Shown one piece after another: positions 34,451 through 45,023 of a stretch of DNA of 64,000 nucleotides; position 1 is the first letter of the stretch, and each line of letters opens with the position of its first letter. Source of the stretch: Tillandsia leiboldiana (lineage: Eukaryota > Streptophyta > Magnoliopsida > Poales > Bromeliaceae); the NCBI GenBank assembly GCA_029204045.2, contig CM055077.1, forward strand, positions 12,166,584-12,230,583. Direction: 5' to 3'. The notes under the pieces were generated by a model. The model worked only from the letters and a program-made list of their open reading frames with translations. It made no database searches and was not told where the DNA came from. Both the position numbers and the translations under genes were made by a program.

Positions 34451-37400
34451 TGTCACGCCCCGGGGGTTTCTTTTAGCGGAAACAGTTCACAAAAGGTATA
34501 CATTTGGCGCGTAAATTTTTTTTTGAAAAACCTTCTTCCCCGGTGCGTGCCCAGACCCGCCGCATACACAGGATCACTCTGCAAACGGACAGAGTTTCCC
34601 CTGTATATGCACGGCGTCGCGGCTAGTACAACATCCAACTACAGTCAACAATCCAATCACAACAGTTTCAACACACATACAAGCACAGAACTGAATCAAT
34701 CTCACGGCCGATCAGTTTGAAAGGATAAAACCACAATTTTAAAAGCGGTGCCCACCCGGCACCCAGATTTCTAAAACAGTTCGAAATCCACAAATCCACA
34801 GGGTTTTGAAAACGGTGCCCACACGACACTCAAGTTTTGAAAACGGTTTTTCGCAGTTCTTTTTCTTTTCTTTTTCTTTTTTTTTTTTTGAAAATCGGCC
34901 GAACAAAGATAAGAACTCAAACATCCACATATCCAAGGAGTAAAGTTCCGACATCCACACCGACCCCACGAGGGTATCGAGAACCACACAACAGTCTACA
35001 AGTAGTAATGAAATGCGACATGAAAGGGAAAATACAGTCTGGGATCTCAAAGGACCCGAAAGCTCCTGACTCGGCCTCACCGTCGCCTAGCCCTCACCCC
35101 TGAAGGAACCTGTCACGGAGTGGGAAATCAGCGACACGATAACATAATAATAAAGCAGGAAACAGTAGTAAAGCCAACTGTAAAGCTATCCGGAGCAACC
35201 ACCCTCCCGAGAGGGAAAAGATAACACGAACACCTGCAACACCTGTAATACCTACACACCTGTAACACCTACACACCTGACCTCGTCGGGCACCTACCCC
35301 GATGGATCGCACCGCTCACACCTTGGGGCACCTGACCTCGTCGGGCACCTATCCCGACAGATCGCACCGCTCCCCCCCCTTTGATGCCTCAAACCCCACA
35401 CCTACGGGGGCCCCCACTACCTCACCTCGTGGGTTTACACGGGTCGGAGACCGCTTTCCCGGAAAAGAGCACCCTTTGCGGTGGCCAGACCACGGGTGCG
35501 CGTGTCGCAACTACGAGCATAAGTGACCATAGTACCACATATACGAGCAAAGTAACCATAGTACCACATATACGAACAAAGTAACCATAGTACCACATAT
35601 ACGAGCAAAGTAACCGTAGCACCAAATACGAATAGAGTAACCATAGCACCAAACATATTCCACGATAAAATCCACAAGGCTACCATGTTAGCACGATTAA
35701 TTACTTATATTAAACAAGGTACCAATGCCGGAAACCCGACGCTAAGTCCCAAAGCAAAAACCCACCTGAATGTAGGCTGATCCCGAGCTCTCGCTAGACT
35801 ACTGGGCGGCTGGTGCTGAACAGCTGGGGCCTACGATAACATCACGTGTCAATAGAGTTCGTCAAAGTCACAGAAACGTGTATTTAGCGCGAATCGCCGA
35901 TAAACCGACAATTTTGCCGATTTACGATTCGTTAAGCAATTTCCACTCAACGAAAAACCTCGGAACCTAAACGGAAGGTCCATAAATCATATAAATATTA
36001 ATTACAACTTTCCACATTGTTACAATTGCAGTAAGCTCCCTAGACTTTTCAAAATTGCATAATAAACAGGAAATTTTTCACTAATTAATTTATAACTTTT
36101 AATCCAGAGCATCTTAAATCAAAATATTTTACCAGAAATTATATTTTGATGTGCTGGACCTCGTGCTCACAGTCTGGAATCAGGTTGGGCAACAAAAACA
36201 CAAGTTGGCCCATGATTACTGTGCATTGAGGCTCAACGTTGCAATAACTATTTTTCCATTGGTTCTTTTCTATTTTTAGAGTGAGCACCATGCTCAGGGA
36301 TATTCAAATGTATAGAGGCTCACCTCTGAGCCCCAGCAAAACCACCAAACCCAAGTGTAGGATCAACACAATCACAACAAGAGCTCGACTTTGGGCATTT
36401 AAAATTTCAGAAATTCTGGGCAGCAACAAAGGTGAGCGTCATTTAGAGGACATCACAAAAACTTGAGGGCTCACCTGTGGGAGGTAGCAGCACAACTTGT
36501 ATGGTTGCTGGAGCAAGATGATCCCACACTTTTCTTGATGGAGCTCAAGTTGGCCGAGCCCTCTTGCCTTTCGGTCAAGCTTCAAACTACTGTGAGCACA
36601 GCCTTCCTACGAGCTCCAGATGTGCAATGGACCTCAGTCGCACAAGCTTGGAAGCCCCTGTGTACCCCCAACCCGAGGAAGAAGATAATGGAGCTTTAGG
36701 AGTCCATTAATGGCAACTTGGAAAAGAGACTGCATGGCTTGCATGCAACCCGTCTAGAAGCAAGCCTGAGGTTTAAGAACACTTACCAGGGCTGGCCGGC
36801 GCCGGAGGAAGCGACGGCGGCGGCGGGCGGCGTTGCTCGGCCCACCCTAAGAACCCGATTTTTAGGGTTTGCTCCCCCGCACTCCACAATGCACCAAAGC
36901 CTCCCAAACTTCTTGGAGGTCTTCCTGGGGGCCAGCAGGAACTTCTGGTCAAGTTTTTTTCCAACGCCGGAGCTCCAGAGGCAGCGCGCGCAATTCCGGC
37001 CAAGAACTAGGGTTCCGGCAGCCCTTCTTCAACCCGCCCACAACCGGAGGTCCACAGACCTCGGGACCTGACCTGGATCATCCTCTTGGTGTCAGTAACC
37101 TACTGCTAGGGTCCAGGTTGCAAGAAAACTCACCAAGAAGAGAGGCTCACCTCGTCGGACCCGAGGAAGAAGAAGACGGTGGCCGGGTGGCGCGCGGCGG
37201 TTCTGGGCGTCGGGGTTCTCGGATCTGGCTCTCTGGTGGCTGAGGATGATCTCAGATGTAAATTGGAGAGATCCCAAGCCCTAAGATGATACCTCCCTAA
37301 CCCACTCGAAAACAAGGTTGGTTTCTTGCTATTTCCGGCAAATGGGGGGTGGCGGCCGGCGGCGTGCGGTTCGGGAATCACAGAGGAGAAGGAGAGGGGT

Positions 37401-37557
37401 CGTGGGGGCTGCGGTTTCCACAGAGAAGCCGCTCGGGTTCGGTTAGGGTTACTCGACTATAGTTTAGGGTAAAATTGTAACAAAAATGCTAATTAACCCC
37501 TCACCTAGCCTTAGTTAGAGTTGGGTCCTTCACTGTAGTAAAATCATGCATAGAACA
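34451..37557 (-). repeat. Family E 5' LTR (about 3.1 kb)
   Basis: The left edge TGTCACGCCCC and the primer site beside it fix the U5 end. On the minus strand the proposed start is TGTTCTATGCATG at 37557, preceded by AGAGAGGG; this end is uncertain because no second copy is present. The LTR holds a pyrimidine-rich tract (34857-34889), a duplicated CACCTGACCTCGTCGGGCAC block (35274-35370), a 30-bp tandem repeat (35516-35650) and a GC-rich part (36790-37220). Reading frames of 60-124 codons show no known domain. Confidence 0.6.
35516..35650. repeat. 30-bp tandem repeat in family E LTR
   Basis: Five imperfect copies of a unit like CATAGTACCACATATACGAG plus CAAAGTAAC. The last two are shorter and more diverged. 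Confidence 0.85.
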
Positions 37558-38076
37558 CCCTCTCTAAGAATTATCTCGCCATTTGATACATAAAATATAA
37601 GAGCTTTTTGCAAAATAGTGTGGATTACTAAGTATTTCACGCTTTTCGAGACGATCGAGTCGTCAAACAGAAATTTTGTCAGCGTCATTGCGTTCAGAAT
37701 GTCGAAGCCGTTAAAATCGACTATCTGGACCACTATATTCAGGCTCCAGACCGCGAATCGGCCGACGTTGCTCGAGAGGGGAATTAGTTCAGAGGGTTAC
37801 TATTCAAAACACTATTCACTTAAGTCGCGGGCCCCACTAGTTTTCTCGCTGATTTTCGGAAGATCCGACCGTCGGATCAGCAAACGGTCTATACCATTTC
37901 CACTCGATTCGATGAGACGGTCGCACTGGCGACCTCAGATTTCCGGGATCAGACTCGGACCGGAAAGCAGAATTTGTGCATCGAAAACTGTGCAATTCGC
38001 GCACCGGTGTGCAAATCACTAAGGTTTAGATCTGCCTCCTCGCCCGCAACCACACATGAATTTCTCGAGTGCTACA
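37558..38076. other. Unclassified stretch, no gene
   Basis: About 520 bp that match no other part of the window. The style (short inverted CGATCC and CGGACC words) resembles gypsy LTR sequence, but I cannot assign it. It fills the place where the U3 of family A LTR1 and the body of a Sirevirus would be expected. Confidence 0.4.
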
Positions 38077-39033
38077 ACCCAGTAGCACGCTTCGAATCCA
38101 CGAACGTACCTCGCTCCGAATCCACGAGAGCGGTTGAACCTTGAATCCACAAGGACACGCGAGTCCACGCGCCGATTTTTGGGGAAATCGTTGTTTTTGG
38201 GTGGTGATGATCCGCCGAATACTTAGATTAGAAATAGATCGGAAATACCATCTAAGTATTCATTGATTTGATTCTACTCAAAATCTGAGTATGAAAACCT
38301 AGAATCAAATCAATCAATTATAGATGAAGAAACATAGAATTAAATCTAGTATTTCCTTTCTTCTCTATATGTGGATTATTCTATCACGGCCGTCTTTTTC
38401 AATATATGCCGCTCTTTGGATTAGCCCTAGAAAAAGAATCATAGGGTCTATTTATAGGTTAGAAACATTTGGAAGGAGATAAGAATCAAAAACCTACCAT
38501 TTCTGGAAATTTTACGGACGGCGATCCGGATCGGATTTCGGCGATCCGGATTGCAGTAGCAACAAAGACGGTTTCCAGAAAATCAATAGTTCGGGATCCG
38601 GATCGAAATGGCTGATCCGGATCGTTCATACAGATTCACCAAACATCAACGTTCGGGATCCGGATTGCAAATCCTGATCCGGATCGTGCAAGTAAAAAGG
38701 TAAAACTAGTGTTCGGGATCCGGATCATGAGATGCTGCGATCCGGATTGAACCAGTGTATGAACGAACACCCTTCGGGATCCGGATTGCAATGTCTTATC
38801 CGGATCCTGAACATGCCCCATGTCTAGTTTTTGATTTTTATGCAATGAAAAATTCTTCCAGGTGTTTCTACACTACAAGAAGTATTTGGATCATCAAAAA
38901 TCTTTAGTTAAACATACCTGATCCTTTTGAATTCTTCTTTCTTGAGATTGAGTTAAATGATCCAACCTTCTTCACCTTCAATCTTCAAGACTTGAACCTT
39001 TCACGAAATTACGCCAACTCAAATTCCGTAACA
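38077..39033 (-). repeat. Sirevirus LTR remnant
   Basis: About 957 bp matching the U3-R side of the Sirevirus LTR on the minus strand (TGTTACGG end at 39033). It contains the palindrome array (38523-38807), the TATA box (38449-38456) and part of the GTGGATTCG array. The R-U5 end and the rest of the element are missing. It abuts the family A LTR at 39034, at the point equivalent to 45327, so a Sirevirus once inserted there and was later mostly deleted. It is more diverged than the other copies, hence probably older. Confidence 0.85.
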
Positions 39034-41969
39034 CTAGTTTCGGGTTTTTGTTGGAGTTCTTCCATGCTTACTGGGACCCTTGTTGCTGTGAGCTTTTTCT
39101 GGGACAGCGGGATTGTTGCAAGGAGATCTCCGCGCTCGAGTGTCGGATCGAGACGAGCCTAAAGACTTTTTTCATCTACTCGACGCGGGGATCATCACTG
39201 TATTTTTCTTGGAATTTTCCGAGACCTTCCCGGAGGTATACTTTTCGCGGAGTTTACAGTTGTGTGGTTGTGAGATTTTGCGCACCTGTACTGTGGAATT
39301 TTTAACTTGTCTGACGGTGCTCGGAATTGGGCGTGCAGGTTCCCGTATCGAAGGTCTCGGCGCGAGGATCGCTGTAGTATTTTTATCAGAATTTTTGGAG
39401 CCCTTTCTGCAGGTGAAAAATTAGCATCTTTGAGGCTGTTTTCATATTGTGATAATTTGGGTAAATTTTGGGAATAAAGTGTAACTGTGAACCCTGTGTT
39501 GTACCCAGGAGGAGTTGTTCTGGGATTTTGGGACTGTGGATTATTGGTGGTTGCTTTTCCTGGTGTTTTCAGCTGTTGGATCTTGGACAGTTAGCGTCTT
39601 CAGATGGGTGGCCTTGTCTCCAAGTTTGATGGACTGGACATTAATTCTGCTATTGTAGGACCATGCATGATAGTGGATTCTTGTGTAGCATGCTAGAATA
39701 TAGGAATTGTTATTCCTTGTATTTTTCTGATGATCTTATGATCTCTTTTGCTTCCTACCACCTGTTAAATTATAGTTATTGGAACTTGACCTAGCACCCT
39801 GTCATATGTTGCATGTGTAACCAGACTAGTAGAAAACCCTCATCTGGGCTAGGTTTATTTATGTTTTAGACATCCACACTATTCTTCTATTCCTGGACAT
39901 AGTGTCTTCCTCGCCCGGGTAGTGGGCCGAGTGGTCAGGACTTCTTTTTAGTGTGGGATGCATTTGCACTCGTGCTTGGGAGCAGAGTGGGATCTGGTAG
40001 ATATAGTTGGTCGCTTATCTGTGCCGGGAGCCGTTTGGGTAAACGGTAGTCCCGGGAGGTCTTGTTTCCCTGTTTTTGCTGTCGCCACTGTGATAGTGGC
40101 AGTTGTGTACCAGTGTTAGCAGGATCTAGAAGCTAGAACCCTTTTCGACATACACATGATTTTAGTCTACCAATGTTTTCTTCCAAGAATCGAAGGGCCG
40201 CTCGAGTCTGTTCTTGTTTGATTGGACAAAGGCATCAGTCCTTCGGGGTTTGGGTATAAATACTTATTTTCTAACTGTTTTTCCTAAAAGAACTAAAAAT
40301 CATTAAAATGGGTTTCTTCTCAAATCAAGATAGTTTTTCAAAAAGGAAACTACTTTTAGTCCTCACCCTGCGTGGGTTGAGTGAAAATGGTTTTCAGTAA
40401 CAAATGTCACATTTTTCCTGTAAACTTCCCCACTCGAAATGATTCGAGTGGTCTGGGTTCTAGGGGCCGTTCCTTTGTCGGGACGAAAGCCACGGGGGCC
40501 GAGCCTGGAACCTGTTCTTGTTTTATAGGGTTGTTGGTGTAGGTCTCCCGGAACTTTCGGGCCCTGGTTGGTGTTTTCTTCGTGTTGTACCGAGGTTGTC
40601 GTGTTCCCGAACTGTAAGGGGGCCGGGAACTTCGATAGGCGGAGCCTAGAGTCTGTTCTTCTTTGATAGGGTTCTAAGCACCGACCTATCGGGTTTTCAA
40701 ACCCTTATGGTGTCGGTCCTTCCTGTGTTATCTGCGAGTTTGTTGAGGCAGTTGTTCGCAGTGGATGCGACGTTTGGCCTGTTTGGCCTGTTGAGACAGT
40801 TTCTCGCAGTGGATGCGATGTTGGCCTGTTGAAGCAGTTTTTCGCAGTGGATGCGATGTTGGCTGTTGAGGCAGTTTGATGCGAGATGTTTGTGGATTCT
40901 GAGTCTTTTCGTTCAGAGCGTGAGCGTGGATTTTGGACTATAGCCTGCAGTGCCACTTGAGCTCGACAGAGTGCGTGGATACCCTTGTCCTCGTTGGGGT
41001 CGCTCCCCTCGAGTGCCACGTCCGGGGTGGGTCTGCACTTTGGTATCGCGACTTGTTGACGCCGTCCCTCTGACTGAGCCAGTCTTGGCAGTTACGGACA
41101 CAGTTCCTCTGGCTGAGCGAGTTTTGGCAGCTACGGACATACCTACGTCAGTCCGGTCCTCCGGGATGTAACGGCAGTAGGTAGGCGCAGGTTTGACTGG
41201 ACCCGAGGAGGCAGTCAGGGAGATTGGGTGATCTTAGTTGAGGGTTAGTGGATGCTCCATATTACCATCTGTTCCACTCTATGAGCATCTAGATAGGGCA
41301 TAGTAGCTGTAGAGTTATTCTTTTCCAGCTCTTTCCTTCAGTATTTCATATTGTTACTTTATGCCTCTAGTAGACTTAGTGGGCAGACTGTTGGGCTTGT
41401 GGGCGGCACCCACTGAGAACTACTGTGGGATGTTGTTCTCACACCCGTCGTGGTGTATTTTTTCCCCAGGGACTTCTACTCCTGTTCCTGTTTCTCCTGT
41501 TGCTGATCCTTCTGACCGAGGCGAGAGAGTCGCGAGCTAGTTCCCTACCCGTCGTTGGAGTGTAGCGGTACCCCTTCGGAGGAGAGCTTCAGTAGATTAG
41601 TTATTTTTTCTCTGTTGAGAGACCTTTGTTGTGAGGTATAGAGTTGTATTTTACTTTACAGTTTGAGAGACTGATGTAGTGAGGACATTTTATGTATTGA
41701 GGGCCTGTACGCTGATGCATTTATTGGAGATATCTCCCTGTTGAGTTCTGAGTTTTGTATTAGAGGACTTTGTATATGATCGTATTTGGGAGATGGACAT
41801 TATATCTTTATTTCCAGTTGTACAGCAGATTATTTTACTTTCAGCTCTGATAACTGTATAGTATAGTCGATCTTTTGTAGGTTAGTCGCTTCGTCTATAC
41901 GGGGCTTCCTGTATGGGCGGCGGATCTGTTGGCGAGCCCGGGTCGCAGTTTCGACGCCGGGACGTGACA
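39034..41969 (+). repeat. Family A LTR1, 5'-truncated
   Basis: Matches LTR2 from 45327 to 57828 once the inserted Sirevirus is left out (2936 versus about 2953 bp). The first 1.12 kb (U3) are missing. It ends GACGTGACA, followed by the primer site. The site at 40955-40959 (ACTTG) is the uninterrupted equivalent of the Sirevirus insertion point in LTR2. A tandem repeat of about 37 bp lies at 40738-40880. Confidence 0.85.
40738..40880. repeat. About 37-bp tandem repeat in family A LTR1
   Basis: Four imperfect copies of TTGAGGCAGTTTTTCGCAGT plus GGATGCGATGTTGGCCTG. The equivalent in LTR2 is 47050-47190. Confidence 0.8.
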
Positions 41970-41977
41970 GATTAGAG

Positions 41978-41990
41978 TGGTATCAGAGCC
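41978..41990 (+). promoter_or_regulatory. Primer binding site, family A copy 1
   Basis: TGGTATCAGAGCC, initiator-Met-tRNA type, nine bases after the LTR end. Copy 2 has TGGTATCAGAGC at 57837-57848. Confidence 0.85.
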
Positions 41991-42262
41991 TAGGTTGTAG
42001 GTCATGGTGGACTTAGAAACCCTAGGCTTGTGGTTGGACATTAGGATGACTACGTGAGAGTCGTGACTTTTAGCGAGAGTCCTGATTGAGTTATATACCT
42101 CTCCCATGAGACGGGATGAGTGATTGGCATGTTATTCTCCTAAGCGATTATGTTGGCTGCAGACAACATAATGTTATAGAATGGATGACATGTCTTAGAC
42201 TTTCGCTGGATTGGGTCGTTTGGTTGTGTGTCCTGATGTTTGTTATTGTGCAGTGGACTACG

Positions 42263-42600
42263 ATGCCCCTGAGACGTCGTGTAGTGAAGAGGGCACATCC
42301 CGCATCTGATGAGTAACCCGAGTAGCGGGAGGCAGAGCTATCAGAGCAAAGCGAGACCCAGGAGTTATGGATCCAGATGGCACGGATGTCGGAGGCTGTC
42401 CGATGCTAGGAGGAAGACATGGAACGTTAGATGCGCTTGTTGGAGCAGAGAGCACAGCTAATTGCAGTACCGCTTGAGTGTCCTCCAGCACTTTCTTCCT
42501 ATGCAGTGGCATATTCAGTTGTACCAGCGGCACCGATGGAGCGAGCAGCCCCCTCCGTGCCGACGAGTAGTGCCGAGGCACCGAGGCAGGGTGGATAGCG
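42263..42600 (+). pseudogene. gag: Gag N-terminal relic, family A copy 1
   Basis: The frame opens with ATG and an MPLRRR-type start like many plant gypsy Gag proteins, but reaches TAA after 17 codons (42314-42316). Further in-frame stops follow, and the frame then ends. The later part is Glu/Gln/Ala-rich with no zinc knuckle. Copy 2 shares the first stop but lacks some of the later ones. Confidence 0.6.
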
Positions 42601-44167
42601 GTTAGTAGATGAGCTTGGGACATCATCGATCGATGGAGCCAGTCCCGGCAGTCTGAACCATCCCAATTCATAGGTTTAAGTTGGAGACTTTGGAGGCAAG
42701 ATTGGGGTCGGTGGTGATGGAGAGACTATTTGAGAGCTCCCTGTGCTAGGGAGTTTATGCAGTCGTTGAACTGCGCGGTCCAGGTTTCGAGGGACGAGGC
42801 GCATAGGATATGTGTGACTGGGAATGGATTGCGCCAGGGTACCTTTCATTTTAGTTGGTCCCTCCGTTACGGATTATTGACGCTTCGATGGAGTAGGCGT
42901 GGTGTATGGAGCGTGGCGTTGCAGTTCCTTTGGATAGGGATCTGCCGCTAGAAGCGAGTTCTGGATTTTGGTGCTTCGCGCCGGGTGATGGAGGATAGAT
43001 CGGTCGGCAGAGACATTGCTAATTTCTCTTTCCAGGGTAGCGGATTTTGAGATGCCAGAGATCGGGTAGACCCCGATGGCAGCATCAACACCGACATCTA
43101 AGTGGCGCGGCGGTAGCATAGATTGATTGTCTACGGAAGACCGCATTTGTCACCCCAGTGTGAGCAGAGGTAGCCTGAGCGACGACCACCTACATCGAGC
43201 GGATGAGTCTGTACCGCCCGGTTGGAGGGCGCTACGGCAGTGGACCAGGTTGTCGCGGGCATGATTTCTTTACAGCATTCTGAGTTGAGTGTTTTTGGCT
43301 TTCCTGTCTGGACTGGAGGTAGAGTTGTTACCACGTGCACTAGAGGTACAGGTTTCTGTTGGTGTTGTGCATGTGGGGGAGCCTAGTGGATTGTGTCCAG
43401 TACAGTGGAGACTTGGAATTATACCGGCAGGTGTTATGGTTCAGTGACAGCTCCACGACTCAGATTGAGCACGCGGGATGGACCAGTTGGTGCGGTATCG
43501 TGCAACTGCTGATTGTGGATTGAGGACAGTGACCTTCCGCGAGTTGGACATCAGGAGTTCATTTTCTCAGATCACCGGGGTATCCTTCCTGTAGCTGTGG
43601 CTTCAGCGGTTTTGGGGTTAGGTGCTACTCTTTGAGCGTAGGTGACGATTAGGACGTGAGGTTGTGTCCTTGGGGGTCACGGTTAGATCGTAGCTTTCGT
43701 TTTGTAGCCACGGCAGGAACGACTTCAACACTTCTCTCCCTTTTCTCGCCCTTGTGCTGAAATTTTCGAACAGGACGAAAACTTCGAAAGACTGCTCCAG
43801 AAATGGAGACGGTGCCCGAACCTGTTCTTATTTTATTGGGGCGAAGGCGCTGGTCCTTTCGGAATTTTCGGACTTTTCATTAATTTCAGCCGTTTTTTAA
43901 ATTGAGAGTTGTGGTTGACGGCCTTCCTGCTGGTGGGGCCTTTACCTTTCTTGTTGGTTGTGTTGGCGTAATTCGTGTAGTTTCGGGCGAGTAGAGTTGG
44001 TCGTTCTCCCTTGTCCTCTGTCTTTTGGAATTTTTGAGGTTTTTCCAGCTTTTTGACTCCTTACCTGTGTGGACTCGCTTCGCGGAGTGTGCGTAGCGAC
44101 TGGGGAGCAGGAGATGGTGTTGATGGATACTTCCCTTTGGCTTTGGAACTCCCCTTTTGAGCCGTGT

Positions 44168-44205
44168 TAGTTTCGAGGACGAAACTATCTTTTAGTGGGG
44201 GAGGA
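44168..44205 (+). promoter_or_regulatory. Hairpin and polypurine tract, family A copy 1
   Basis: A perfect 8-bp inverted repeat TAGTTTCG-AGGA-CGAAACTA (44168-44187), then TCTTTT, then the purine tract AGTGGGGGAGGA (44194-44205) and LTR2. Copy 2 is identical (60025-60062). Confidence 0.8.
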
Positions 44206-45015
44206 TGTGAGGACCCGAATCCCCACTTAAGAGATTACTGATGGATTAGTGGCCCTTGGGAGTAATTGTGCACGTGTCGGGCCCAAGAAATGGATTTATG
44301 GTGCAATTTGGGATTAAGTTTGCTTCACCGGAGGCCTTTGGGAAATTTTAGAAGTGGAATTGGGCGAAACGGACTTCGGTTTTGGATTCAGCGCGCGAAA
44401 ACGATGAAAATGGACTGTTTACTTGTGTTTTTCGGAGCCCGGATGGCCCGGCACGGATTTCGAGGTGTCGGTGTACTGTTCTGAAGGCCGGAGAGGCGGC
44501 GGCGGCGGCGGCGGGCGGCGGAGCGCGGCGGCCGGCTGAGGCGCAGCCGCTCGGTCCACAGCGGGGGCGTGCACCCGGGCGTGGGACACGTGGCGGCTCC
44601 CGGTTGGCCGGCGCAGCAGGCGCGGTCCACGGGATAAGCTCATGTGTACGGTGGACCGGAGGGTGACACGTGGCAGCGTGTGGTTGGTCGGTGTTGTGGA
44701 CCGGGTCCATGGTGCTGGTGTTGCTGGCCTCGGGGCGCGTGCCTGGCAGGGGCGCAGGCGGCGGCGGCGGCGCAGGCGCGCGTTGACCCCGTTTCCCGCG
44801 CGAGTGCGCTCCACGCGTCGGCGTCCGCGGTAGCCACGTGTCGTTCGGCGGGTGGCCGGTTTCGCTGTCGCCTGTTTGGCGGGCGACGTGGAGGCCCACG
44901 GGAGATTCGGGCTGCTACAGTGTTGGGCCGGCCCCAACACTGTGCGCGCCCGAATGTCCCTTGCGCCCGAAAACCGGGACACGTTCGGTATTTTCCGAAT
45001 TGTTTCGGGCAGCCT

Positions 45016-45023
45016 ATTTAAAG
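45016..45023 (+). promoter_or_regulatory. TATA-like box, family A LTR2
   Basis: GCCTATTTAAAGG, about 810 bp into the LTR, after the GC-rich U3 and before pyrimidine-rich transcribed sequence. Confidence 0.5.

Larger units (their letters stand above)
41970..44205 (+). other. Family A internal region, copy 1 (non-autonomous)
   Basis: A 2236-bp region running from the primer site (41978-41990, TGGTATCAGAGCC) to the polypurine tract (44194-44205). It holds only a broken N-terminal gag relic (42263-42600) and no protease, reverse transcriptase, RNase H or integrase. With LTRs of about 4.07 kb this is LARD-like. Copy 2 lies at 57829-60062 and is almost the same length. Confidence 0.8.

Noticed and set aside
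36281..37243. Several overlapping frames of 60-124 codons near GC-rich sequence, at first sight a host gene with exons
   Set aside because: They lie within the proposed LTR of family E, show no domain and no convincing exon structure, and compete with equally long frames on the other strand.
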